DNA of 64,000 nucleotides, from NCBI GenBank assembly GCA_963931055.1, contig OZ006987.1:682001-746000 (forward strand), in the 5' to 3' direction. Below are positions 42,383 to 49,935 of the stretch, piece by piece. Each line of letters begins with the position of its first letter. Position 1 is the stretch's first letter. The DNA comes from Coprenecus sp949297365. GTDB taxonomy: Bacteria; Bacteroidota; Bacteroidia; Bacteroidales; UBA932. The notes under the pieces are model-generated. The model made no database searches. It had not been told where the DNA came from and was given only the letters and a program-made list of their open reading frames with translations. The translations under genes were made by a program, and so were the position numbers.

Positions 42383-44260
42383 ATGTCGCTTCTGGAGAAA
42401 ATAGACAGCCCCGGGGATATCCGGGGCTTATCTGTCAAACAGCTTGAGACCCTGTGCGGAGAGATCAGGCGGTACATGATAGACTGCTGCGCCAAGAATC
42501 CCGGTCATCTGGGAGCAAGTCTCGGTGCAGTAGAGCTGGCCGTCGCCCTGCATTACGTCTACAACACCCCGGCCGACAAGATTGTCTGGGACGTGGGACA
42601 TCAGGCCTACGCCCACAAGATCATCACGGGCCGTCGGGAAGCATTCCAGACTAACCGCACATACAAAGGCATCAGCGGCTTCCCGAAAATATCCGAGAGT
42701 CCGTTCGACTCCTTCGGCGTGGGACACTCATCCACATCCATCTCGGCCGCCCTTGGCATGGCCGTAGCGGCAAAGCTCTCCGGCAGCGATGAAAAGATAG
42801 TAGCCGTCATCGGCGACGGCGCCATGACCGGCGGCATGGCCTTCGAGGGCCTCAACAACGCCGGTGCCATGAAGACCGACATCCTGGTCATCCTCAACGA
42901 CAACCACATCTCCATAGACCAGGGTATGGGAGGCCTGCACAGCTACCTGCTGAAAATATCCACATCCGAGACATACAACCGCATAAAGAACCGCGTATGG
43001 GACATGATCGGCTCCTCCAGACTGCGCCGGGGAGTCCAGAAATTCATGTTCAGCACCAAGATGGCCATCCTCAAGAGCGGCTCCCTGTTCGAATCCTTCG
43101 GATTCAGATACTTCGGAGCCATCGACGGCAACGACATCGGCCAGCTGACCACTACCCTCTCCTCCCTGCGCAACATCAAGGGTCCCAAGCTCCTGCACGT
43201 CATCACCAAGAAGGGCAAAGGATACAGGCCGGCGGAACAGGACCAGACCGTATGGCACGCTCCGGGCACATTTGACCCCATGACCGGCAAGCGCAACATC
43301 CCGGCGCCCGGCACTGCCGCCAGATACCAGGATGTCTTCGGAGAGACCCTTCTGGAGCTGGCCAGGGCCAACAGGAAGATAGTGGCCGTCACACCGGCGA
43401 TGGCCTCCGGCTGCGGCATGAACATCATGATGAGGGAGATACCCGAAAGGACTTTCGATGTAGGCATTGCCGAACAGCATGCCGTCACATTCTCCGCCGG
43501 ACTGGCCGCTGCGGGATACCTGCCGTTCTGCAACATCTACTCTTCCTTCATGCAGAGGGCATACGACAGCGTCATACACGACGTCGCCCTCCAGAGACTG
43601 AAAGTGATCCTGTGCCTTGACCGGGCAGGACTGGTCGGCGAGGACGGAGCCACCCACCACGGCGTATTCGACATGGCCGCATTCCGCCCGATTCCAAATC
43701 TAATCATCGCGTCCCCGCTCAACGAACTGGAGCTGCGCAACCTGCTGTACACGGCGGCAAGTGATGCCGTGCAGGGCCCTATTATTATAAGGTATCCGCG
43801 CGGCACGGGGGAAGGCATCCCCTGGCGCAACGTCAACTTCATGCCCATCCCGATAGGAAAGGGACAGCTTATACGCAATGGAAGCGACATCGCCATACTC
43901 ACCATAGGACCAGTAGGCAACCTCGCTGCAGAAGCAGCCGACAAAGCAGCCGCACAAGGCATATCTGTCCTGCACTACGACATGCGCTTCCTCAAGCCTT
44001 TGGACGAAGAGATAATGCAGGACGTTTGCTCCAAGGTGTCCAGAATCATCACAGTCGAGGACGGCACTGTCACAGGCGGCCTGCACGATGCCGTTTCATC
44101 CTACGTCTCGGAGCACGCCCCGCACATCCGCGTCACCGGCCTGGGAGTCCCCGACAGCTTTATCGAGCACGGCTCAGTCAAGGAGCTCCGCGCCGAGTGC
44201 GGCTTCTCCTCCGACGACATCCTCAAAACAATAACCTCCACACCAGCAGAAAGCTGCTGA
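42383..44260 (+). CDS. dxs: 1-deoxy-D-xylulose-5-phosphate synthase
   Basis: DXS condenses pyruvate and glyceraldehyde-3-phosphate with thiamine diphosphate, starting the MEP isoprenoid pathway. The 625-residue product has the thiamine-binding segment VIGDGAMTGGMAFEGLNNAG with the downstream LNDNHISID, the conserved catalytic region VGHQAYAHKIITGRR, and DVGIAEQHAVTFSAGLAAAG and DRAGLVGEDGATHHGVFDMA in the central domain. Length is normal. It follows purA by 5 nt, completing an apparent ssb-purA-dxs unit. Confidence 0.96.
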   Translation: MSLLEKIDSPGDIRGLSVKQLETLCGEIRRYMIDCCAKNPGHLGASLGAVELAVALHYVYNTPADKIVWDVGHQAYAHKIITGRREAFQTNRTYKGISGFPKISESPFDSFGVGHSSTSISAALGMAVAAKLSGSDEKIVAVIGDGAMTGGMAFEGLNNAGAMKTDILVILNDNHISIDQGMGGLHSYLLKISTSETYNRIKNRVWDMIGSSRLRRGVQKFMFSTKMAILKSGSLFESFGFRYFGAIDGNDIGQLTTTLSSLRNIKGPKLLHVITKKGKGYRPAEQDQTVWHAPGTFDPMTGKRNIPAPGTAARYQDVFGETLLELARANRKIVAVTPAMASGCGMNIMMREIPERTFDVGIAEQHAVTFSAGLAAAGYLPFCNIYSSFMQRAYDSVIHDVALQRLKVILCLDRAGLVGEDGATHHGVFDMAAFRPIPNLIIASPLNELELRNLLYTAASDAVQGPIIIRYPRGTGEGIPWRNVNFMPIPIGKGQLIRNGSDIAILTIGPVGNLAAEAADKAAAQGISVLHYDMRFLKPLDEEIMQDVCSKVSRIITVEDGTVTGGLHDAVSSYVSEHAPHIRVTGLGVPDSFIEHGSVKELRAECGFSSDDILKTITSTPAESC

Positions 44261-44703
44261 AGAGACTCTGCATTGTCTGTTTAAGCATTGGCCGGCATGA
44301 TTCTGCAGACGTGCGTCAAGTCCTTATACCTATTCTCTGCCGAAATACAGCAATAAACTTATATTCAGCATTTTAACTATCAAACCTTGAGGATAGGGGT
44401 TGGCAATATCATAAAAAAAAGCAGGAACCAGCCACCCCTGTCCTCGCAGCAACATTGAAAAAGCCCTGGACATCAGAACAATAACCGTAGCGCATAAGGA
44501 CAGGTATCATACGCAGCCGAAAACACCTGAAAACACCTGCATAGTCTGCGGTACACGACACGATTGCCTGCCACTCATGATGCATGACCAGAGAACAAGT
44601 CTTCCGGCAGCCAGTCTGCTATACAGTGCAGCCGTCTGTCCGCCACCTTGATGTACCAAAAATACCTTTTCTCATTGTCTTTTCAAAAACTTTCCCTAAC
44701 TTT
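44261..44703. other. Gene-poor gap with a long hairpin after dxs
   Basis: No gene is seen. A hairpin pairs GAGGATAGGGGTTGGC (44389-44404) with GCCACCCCTGTCCTC (44431-44445), with one wobble and one bulge, around a loop with an eight-base A run. It lies about 130 nt after the dxs stop; no T-run follows, so it is not an obvious terminator. Confidence 0.5.
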
Positions 44704-45281
44704 ATGCTGCTAACCCACAAATACCGTTTCTATGGAAAAACGATTAAACTGCGGCATTATCCGCCGCCCGTCATTCTGGCAGCATTTCTTACATCTGCCA
44801 TGACTGTTTTCCTTTTCACTTCCTGCTCCAGGACGGAGCTCGCTCCCATGCAGTACGACACGCCCGACAGCAGGCTGCTGACGGACATCCGCAGCAACCT
44901 CCCGGAGACCATCCGCGTATTCGACCCCGCTGAATTCTTCCCGCCCGACACCAAGGCAGACTGCGGACTCCCCGTGGACATCCCAAGTGACGCGCTCGAC
45001 TACGGCAACGCATCCACTCTCTCCAACAGCCTCTACGACTACGTACAGATTCCCATTCACGCAAGCACCCCTCTGGACTACGCATCAGTACGGTTTCCAC
45101 TAATCCCTGACGGAAAGACACCCTCGGAAACAGCGGGATCACCGGCAACGGCGGCAGCAAGAGTTCGGGAGGGCCGCACCTGCACTATCAGGTGGAACGA
45201 AACGGAAAGTACATAAACCCCGTAGACTTCATATACAGTATCTTCGACAAGAACTGGAAACTGACCAATCCATGCAACTAA
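44704..45281 (+). pseudogene. Decayed M23-family peptidase lipoprotein
   Basis: From 44704 one frame reads a hydrophobic leader ending in a lipobox-like stretch (TVFLFTSC) and a polar segment up to about 45115. In a second frame the sequence continues DTLGNSGITGNGGSKSSGGP, then HLHYQVERNGKYINPVDFIY and a stop at 45281. The latter is the C-terminal HxH end of an M23 (LytM) peptidoglycan endopeptidase. The N-terminal half of the catalytic domain with the first zinc ligands (HxxxD) is not seen, so there is an internal loss as well as the frameshift. In its original frame the first part runs to a stop at 45216. The product cannot be an active peptidase. Confidence 0.65.
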
Positions 45282-45298
45282 CAAATAACTCTCACACA

Positions 45299-45856
45299 AT
45301 GAAAACACTGACAAGACTTTTAGCCTTAACGGCAGCATCCGCATTCGCGGTTCTCAGTACGACTGCGCAGGAGCACGACTTCTCCTCCGTTTGCATCAAC
45401 GGACTGGACACATATAAAATCTACACCAGGGAGCAGATTATAGATGCCCTAGGTGAGCCTGACGAGGAAGACAACGTAGTGTACAAATACCTTGTATATC
45501 ATACCACCATGGTCATGGCCCCGGCCTCAGGGGATTTCTCCCTAAGCGATGTCAGGGCAGCTAAGAATGTAGTCGATGATTTCGGATACAGTGATGTCGG
45601 AAAGGACAGCATTAAAATCTGCGTATTCACTTTAAACTCCGACAGGTTCGTCGTCAACGGCTATATCCGCGTGGGAGACCCCGTAACCAAGGTCTACGAC
45701 ATGGGAGGCAAGACCCTGGAGGATAATAACCGACACCGCATATACTGGGCCCCCGAGGGCAGGCCCGACGAGCCGTGGACCGAGTGGGACTGCTATCCCG
45801 CCTTCTACTACGACGAAAACGGTATCATCACTAAAATTGCTCTATATTACGACTAG
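45299..45856 (+). CDS. Secreted protein of unknown function, paralogue 1
   Basis: A 185-residue exported protein starting at 45299 with the signal MKTLTRLLALTAASAFAVLS (cleavage near TTAQ). I do not recognise the family. It shares a plan with the next gene: a motif YTREQIIDALGEPDEE near the N-terminus (here versus YTTDEIVSVLGAPDTI), a central YxxxF/DRFVVNGYIRVGDPVTKV (versus DRFDYNGKIRVGDHISKV) and the end CYPAFYYDENGIITKIALYY. The IxxxLGxPD and IRVGDxxxKV phrases resemble SmpA/OmlA-like or BLIP-like folds that consist of two such units, but that is only a suggestion. It follows the M23 pseudogene by 17 nt. Confidence 0.7.
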   Translation: MKTLTRLLALTAASAFAVLSTTAQEHDFSSVCINGLDTYKIYTREQIIDALGEPDEEDNVVYKYLVYHTTMVMAPASGDFSLSDVRAAKNVVDDFGYSDVGKDSIKICVFTLNSDRFVVNGYIRVGDPVTKVYDMGGKTLEDNNRHRIYWAPEGRPDEPWTEWDCYPAFYYDENGIITKIALYYD

Positions 45857-45865
45857 TTCCGCTCC

Positions 45866-46441
45866 ATGAAAGATTTATCAAAACTCATCATCTGCATTAT
45901 AGCAGCGGCAGCTTTGACCGCAGCACTGACTTCCGACCTGAAAGCGCAGGTCATCGGAGGACTGATGATGAACAAGGTCTACACTACCGATGAGATTGTC
46001 AGCGTCCTCGGTGCGCCGGACACCATCAGATGGGACTGCTACTATTTCTTTGAATACACAGAGGACAGGCCGGTACAGGCGGCATCACCTCAAGTCACCG
46101 GACAGGTCAGACCCTATTACACTCGCCCGAAAACCGATCAGATAGGATTCACGCCCGAAGGCGAGGACAGGTGGTACTTCTACTGCTACTATATCTACAC
46201 GGACAGGTTCGACTACAACGGCAAGATAAGGGTCGGAGACCACATCTCCAAGGTCAGGGAGATGGACTGTTATATCCGCGAGGAAAGATACGATGACAGC
46301 GCAAAATATGCCGGCGTGGTGCATCTAGGTCCGGAAAAGGACTCAGGGATTGACGAGTCCCGCATTGAGTGGATGTGCTGTCCGAATTTCTATTACGATG
46401 AAAACGGCATCATCATTGAAATGGACTTATACTGTGACTGA
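45866..46441 (+). CDS. Secreted protein of unknown function, paralogue 2
   Basis: A 191-residue exported protein with the signal MKDLSKLIICIIAAAALTAA (cleavage near LKAQ). It is a diverged tandem copy of the preceding gene: the three shared blocks are YTTDEIVSVLGAPD, DRFDYNGKIRVGDHISKVRE and CCPNFYYDENGIIIEMDLYC. The middle parts differ and carry many Tyr and Asp residues. The gap between the two genes is 9 nt, so they are likely co-expressed. No catalytic motif is seen. It may belong with envelope or surface proteins; the function is unknown. Confidence 0.7.
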   Translation: MKDLSKLIICIIAAAALTAALTSDLKAQVIGGLMMNKVYTTDEIVSVLGAPDTIRWDCYYFFEYTEDRPVQAASPQVTGQVRPYYTRPKTDQIGFTPEGEDRWYFYCYYIYTDRFDYNGKIRVGDHISKVREMDCYIREERYDDSAKYAGVVHLGPEKDSGIDESRIEWMCCPNFYYDENGIIIEMDLYCD

Positions 46442-46550
46442 CAGCCGGTGCTGGGACGATTAACGGATGATGAAGGCTCCGGCGACTGCGGTTGTCGGGG
46501 CCTCTGTTCAGCCGTGTTATCAAAACTACCTTAAGAATTTTTAAAATTGT

Positions 46551-46581
46551 TTTGGTATTTTTAAGAAAAGATTTATCTTTG
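46551..46581 (+). promoter_or_regulatory. Promoter of the tRNA-tuf cluster
   Basis: TTTG (46551-46554), 19 nt, then TATCTTTG (46574-46581): a full consensus match 20 nt before tRNA-Thr(UGU). It probably drives the four tRNA genes and tuf. Confidence 0.8.
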
Positions 46582-46601
46582 CAGTCCCAAAAATAAGAGC
46601 T

Positions 46602-46675
46602 GCCGATATAGCTCAGTTGGCCAGAGCAGCTGATTTGTAATCAGCGGGTCGTGGGTTCGAATCCCTCTATCGGCT
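46602..46675 (+). tRNA. tRNA-Thr (anticodon UGU)
   Basis: A 74-nt cloverleaf: acceptor GCCGATA with TATCGGC, D arm with AGCTCAGTTGG, anticodon loop TTTGTAA, and T arm with GGTTCGAATCC. The CCA end is not encoded. It is the first of four tRNA genes in front of tuf. Confidence 0.95.
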
Positions 46676-46700
46676 CAAGTTCATTGAATGACAACTATAT

Positions 46701-46783
46701 GGGGAGATACCAAAGTGGCCAACTGGGGCAGACTGTAAATCTGCTGGCGCACGCCTTCGGAGGTTCGAATCCTTCTCTCCCCA
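46701..46783 (+). tRNA. tRNA-Tyr (anticodon GUA)
   Basis: An 83-nt class II tRNA with a long variable arm: acceptor GGGGAGA with TCTCCCC, anticodon loop ACTGTAAAT region with GTA, and T loop GGTTCGAATCC. Confidence 0.95.
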
Positions 46784-46832
46784 CACATACATGAAGAGGC
46801 ATCCGCAGAAGATGCCCCGAATGAACGAGAGG

Positions 46833-46952
46833 TTTTTCGTTTTGAAGGGGTAGATTCAAGGAATGCGACGAAAGAGCACCGGAGTTTACTTGTGTAAATG
46901 AGGATGCGAGCGAGAAGCAATGACGCAGAAGATGCCCCTTCAAAACGAAAAA
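46833..46952 (+). ncRNA. Structured leader element, copy 1, in front of tRNA-Gly
   Basis: A perfect 18-bp stem (46833-46850 with 46935-46952) encloses an 84-nt core, 46853-46936 (its last two bases belong to the 3' arm), that recurs at 48457-48540 with about 86% identity and no gaps. The core includes GATTCAAGGAATGCGACGAA, an internal hairpin TTTAC...GTAAA and CGACGCAGAAG-like text. The stem ends 1 nt before tRNA-Gly. A 15-nt duplicate of the 3' part (CGCAGAAGATGCCCC) lies upstream at 46804-46818. It is not a known RNA family that I recognise; it could be a structured RNA, a processing element or a small mobile repeat. Confidence 0.55.
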
Positions 46953-46953
46953 G

Positions 46954-47026
46954 GCGGAAGTAGCTCAGTTGGTAGAGCATCAGCCTTCCAAGCTGAGGGT
47001 CGCGGGTTCGAACCTCGTCTTCCGCT
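46954..47026 (+). tRNA. tRNA-Gly (anticodon UCC)
   Basis: A 73-nt cloverleaf: acceptor GCGGAAG with CTTCCGC, anticodon loop CTTCCAA, T arm GGTTCGAACC. Its 5' end lies 1 nt after the structured leader element. Confidence 0.95.
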
Positions 47027-47034
47027 CTTAAAAA

Positions 47035-47106
47035 GCCAGTGTAGCTCAGGGGTAGAGCGCTTCCTTGGTAAGGAAGAGGTCATGAGTTCAAATCTCATCA
47101 CCGGCT
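47035..47106 (+). tRNA. tRNA-Thr (anticodon GGU) with an acceptor-stem mismatch
   Basis: A 72-nt cloverleaf with anticodon loop TTGGTAA and T arm GAGTTCAAATCTC. The acceptor strands are GCCAGTG and CACCGGC, giving an A-C mismatch at pair 4-69; all other pairs fit. It is 8 nt after tRNA-Gly and 35 nt before tuf, the usual trnT-tuf order. Confidence 0.93.
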
Positions 47107-47141
47107 CAATTTATTATATACATTAAATTAAATCTCACATT

Positions 47142-48329
47142 ATGGCAAAAGAAACTTTCAAAAGGGACAAGCCGCATGTTAACATAGGTACTATCGGCCA
47201 TGTTGACCACGGTAAAACTACTCTTACCGCAGCCATCACCAAGGTACTGGCTGAAAAAGGACTTTCTGAAGTCCGCTCATTCGATTCCATCGACAACGCA
47301 CCCGAGGAGAAGGAGCGTGGTATTACCATCAACACCGCTCATATCGAATATCAGACAGAGACACGTCACTATGCACACGTTGACTGCCCGGGTCACGCTG
47401 ACTACGTGAAGAACATGGTTACCGGTGCCGCTCAGATGGACGGTGCCATCCTCGTAGTTGCCGCTACCGACGGTCCTATGCCCCAGACACGTGAGCACAT
47501 CCTGCTCGCCCGCCAGGTGAACGTGCCCAGAATCGTTGTGTTCCTGAACAAAGTTGATATCGTTGACGATCCCGAGATGATCGAGCTCGTTGAGATGGAG
47601 GTTCGTGAGCTTCTGAGCTTCTACGGCTTCGACGGTGACAACGCTCCCGTTATCGCAGGTTCCGCTCTCGGTGCCCTCAACGGCGAGCCCAAGTGGGTTG
47701 AGAAGGTTATGGAGCTGATGAACGCAGTTGACGAGTACATCCCCCTGCCTGTACGTGACAACGAGAAGCCTTTCCTGATGCCTATCGAGGACATCTTCTC
47801 CATCACAGGTCGTGGTACAGTTGCTACCGGCCGTATTGAGACAGGTATCGTTAAGGTCGGCGACGAGGTTCAGATCATCGGTCTCGGTGAGGAGCCCAAG
47901 AAGTCAGTCGTTACCGGTGTCGAGATGTTCCGCAAGATCCTCGATGAGGGTGAGGCCGGAGACAACGTAGGTCTGCTCCTCCGCGGTATCGACAAGAAGG
48001 AGATCAAGAGAGGTCAGGTTATCGCTCATCCCGGTACCATCACTCCTCATAAGAGATTCAAAGCCGCTATCTACGTGCTGAAGAAAGACGAGGGTGGCCG
48101 TCACACTCCTTTCCACAACAAATACCGTCCTCAGTTCTTCATCCGTACTCTGGATATCACCGGTGAGATTACTCTCCCCGAGGGAACAGAGATGGTTATG
48201 CCTGGCGACAACGTTGAGATCACAGTTGACCTCATCTACCCTGTAGCTATCAACGAGGGACTCCGCTTCGCTATCCGTGAGGGTGGACGTACAGTCGGCT
48301 CAGGTCAGGTTACCAAGATTCTCGAATAA
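47142..48329 (+). CDS. tuf: Elongation factor Tu
   Basis: EF-Tu delivers aminoacyl-tRNA to the ribosome. The 395-residue product has G1 GHVDHGKTT, the effector segment RGITINTAHIEY, G3 DCPGHADYVKNM and G4 NKVD, followed by two beta-barrel domains with GRGTVATGRIETG and PGDNVEITVDLIYPVAI. Codon use is more biased than in neighbouring genes (many GTT, CGT and GCT codons), as expected of a very highly expressed gene. It sits within the tRNA cluster, ahead of tRNA-Trp and secE. Confidence 0.98.
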   Translation: MAKETFKRDKPHVNIGTIGHVDHGKTTLTAAITKVLAEKGLSEVRSFDSIDNAPEEKERGITINTAHIEYQTETRHYAHVDCPGHADYVKNMVTGAAQMDGAILVVAATDGPMPQTREHILLARQVNVPRIVVFLNKVDIVDDPEMIELVEMEVRELLSFYGFDGDNAPVIAGSALGALNGEPKWVEKVMELMNAVDEYIPLPVRDNEKPFLMPIEDIFSITGRGTVATGRIETGIVKVGDEVQIIGLGEEPKKSVVTGVEMFRKILDEGEAGDNVGLLLRGIDKKEIKRGQVIAHPGTITPHKRFKAAIYVLKKDEGGRHTPFHNKYRPQFFIRTLDITGEITLPEGTEMVMPGDNVEITVDLIYPVAINEGLRFAIREGGRTVGSGQVTKILE

Positions 48330-48350
48330 TCTCTCTATAGAGTATAACTT

Positions 48351-48378
48351 AAAGGGGGCTCTACTCGGCCCCCTTTTT
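48351..48378 (+). terminator. Terminator after tuf, overlapping an alternative hairpin
   Basis: AAAGGGGGC (48351-48359) pairs with GCCCCCTTT (48368-48376), followed by more T. Its loop, CTACTCGG (48361-48368), can instead pair with CCGAGTAG (48386-48393). The two folds exclude one another, as in an attenuator. Confidence 0.7.
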
Positions 48379-48433
48379 AAAGTAACCGAGTAGAAAGGGC
48401 CACAGAAGGCACGGAATCTGAACGTACCTTAGA

Positions 48434-48560
48434 CTTTTTAGGGTTTAGGACCGGCAGATTCAAGGAGTGCGACGAATGAGCACCGGAGCTTACTTCTGTA
48501 AGTGAGGATGCGAATAAGGAGCAGCGACGCAGAAGGTGCCGTCCCTAAGCCCTAAAAAAG
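48434..48560 (+). ncRNA. Structured leader element, copy 2, in front of tRNA-Trp
   Basis: The 84-nt core (48457-48540) matches the copy at 46853-46936 at 72 of 84 positions without gaps. It is again enclosed by a stem (48434-48456 with 48537-48560; mostly paired, with a bulge and two mismatches). The arm sequences are unrelated to those of copy 1 (CTTTTTAGGG here). The internal hairpin is CTTAC...GTAAG, a compensatory change relative to copy 1. The 3' arm runs to the first two bases of tRNA-Trp. It is not a family I recognise. Confidence 0.55.
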
Positions 48561-48629
48561 GGACATAGTTCAAGGGTAGAATAGCGGTCTCCAAAACCGT
48601 TGATGGGCGTTCGAATCGCTCTGTCCCTG
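48559..48629 (+). tRNA. tRNA-Trp (anticodon CCA)
   Basis: A 71-nt cloverleaf: acceptor AGGGACA with TGTCCCT, anticodon loop CTCCAAA, T arm GCGTTCGAATCGC. It sits between tuf and secE, the standard place in many bacteria. Confidence 0.95.
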
Positions 48630-48710
48630 CAAGATACCGGGTTGTTACGGACCCGGCATTTTAACCGGCTTAAGGCAAGCTTCCGGCTGAAAGCCGACAA
48701 ACATTTAAAA

Positions 48711-48905
48711 ATGAGCAGAATTTCAGTTTACTTCAAAGAGTCGTACAAGGAACTGACTCAAAAGGTCAGCTGGCCTACATGGAACCAGCTTCAGAGTTCG
48801 GCTATTGTGGTGATGGTGGCCTCGGTCATCCTCGCTGCGATAATTTTCCTTATGGACTTCGTGTTCAGACATCTGATGACCACGATCTATAACTTATTGT
48901 ATTAG
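48711..48905 (+). CDS. secE: Preprotein translocase subunit SecE
   Basis: SecE stabilises the SecY channel. The 64-residue product starts MSRISVYFKESYKELTQKVS at 48711; the longer frame upstream overlaps tRNA-Trp and is rejected. It has the short single-helix form: an amphipathic segment with VSWPTWNQLQSS, then one membrane helix (AIVVMVASVILAAIIFLMDF). nusG follows 5 nt downstream, the usual secE-nusG pair. Confidence 0.95.
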   Translation: MSRISVYFKESYKELTQKVSWPTWNQLQSSAIVVMVASVILAAIIFLMDFVFRHLMTTIYNLLY

Positions 48906-48910
48906 TCGCA

Positions 48911-49465
48911 ATGGCAGAGCTTGAGAAGAAATGGTATGTCATCCGGGTCGCCGGAGGTAAGGAGAAGAAAGCCAAGGAGTATATCGAATCCGAGATTAAA
49001 GCTCTCGGACTTGACAACTACGTGGCTCAGATTCTCATTCCCACCGAGAAGATCTATCAGGTGAGAAACGGTAAGAAAGTAAGCAAGGAGAGCATCTTCT
49101 TTCCGGGCTACGTGCTTATCGAGGCCCATCTGACTGGAGAGCTGCAGCACATCATCAGAAACGTACCCCACGTATCAGGTTTCCTCACAGAGAGACAGGG
49201 TAAGGACAAGGAGCCCATACCCCTGAGACCTTCCGAGGTCAACAGGATACTCGGTATCGTAGACGAGCAGCTTGAGCAGGATGAGGAAAATATCACTCCC
49301 TTCGTTATCGGAGAGGCTGTCAAGATTACCGACGGACCGTTCAACGGTTTTGACGGTACTATCGAGGAGATTATCCAGGATAAGAAGAAGCTCAAGGTCA
49401 TGGTCAAGATATTCGGACGCAAGACTCTTTTGGAACTGAATTTTGTTCAAGTAGTTAAAGAATAA
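48911..49465 (+). CDS. nusG: Transcription termination/antitermination protein NusG
   Basis: NusG binds RNA polymerase and links it to Rho or the ribosome. The 184-residue product has the NGN domain (KKWYVIRVAGGKEKKAKEYI, FFPGYVLIEAHLTGELQHII) and a C-terminal KOW domain (VKITDGPFNGFDGTIEEIIQ). Length is normal. It lies between secE and rplK. Confidence 0.96.
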   Translation: MAELEKKWYVIRVAGGKEKKAKEYIESEIKALGLDNYVAQILIPTEKIYQVRNGKKVSKESIFFPGYVLIEAHLTGELQHIIRNVPHVSGFLTERQGKDKEPIPLRPSEVNRILGIVDEQLEQDEENITPFVIGEAVKITDGPFNGFDGTIEEIIQDKKKLKVMVKIFGRKTLLELNFVQVVKE

Positions 49466-49479
49466 ATCAAGTAGTAATT

Positions 49480-49926
49480 ATGGCTAAAGAAATTGCCGCA
49501 TTTATTAAATTGCAGATAAAAGGCGGTGCCGCAAATCCTTCACCTCCGGTAGGACCGGCCCTCGGTTCGAAGGGTGTGAACATCATGGATTTCTGCAAAC
49601 AATTCAATGCCCGTACTCAGGACAAAGCCGGAAAGGTGCTGCCTGTAATTATTACAGTCTACAGTGACAAATCCTTTACTTTTGTTGTAAAGCAGCCCCC
49701 TGTTGCCGTACAGATCAAAGAAGCCGCCAAGCTCGCCAAAGGCTCATCCGAGCCCAACCGCAGCAAGGTAGGTTCCCTCACCTGGGATCAGGTAAAGGCC
49801 ATCGCTCAGGACAAGATGCCTGACATGAACGCCTTCACCCTGAAGTCCGCGATGAAGATGGTAGCCGGTACTGCCAGAAGTATGGGTGTTACAGTAACGG
49901 GAACATTTCCTGAAGATATAAAATAA
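49480..49926 (+). CDS. rplK: 50S ribosomal protein L11
   Basis: L11 forms the GTPase-associated centre with 23S rRNA. The 148-residue product has GGAANPSPPVGPALGSKGVN near the N-terminus, the typical proline-rich linker region and the RNA-binding C-terminal domain (MPDMNAFTLKSAMKMVAGTA). It starts 14 nt after nusG and is followed by rplA. Confidence 0.97.
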   Translation: MAKEIAAFIKLQIKGGAANPSPPVGPALGSKGVNIMDFCKQFNARTQDKAGKVLPVIITVYSDKSFTFVVKQPPVAVQIKEAAKLAKGSSEPNRSKVGSLTWDQVKAIAQDKMPDMNAFTLKSAMKMVAGTARSMGVTVTGTFPEDIK

Positions 49927-49935
49927 TCACACGCT

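Noticed and set aside
46681..46980. Leftward open frames of 82-99 codons over tRNA-Tyr and the leader element
   Set aside because: They are antisense to a tRNA gene and to the structured element; the open frame arises because the repeated element lacks stops in that frame.
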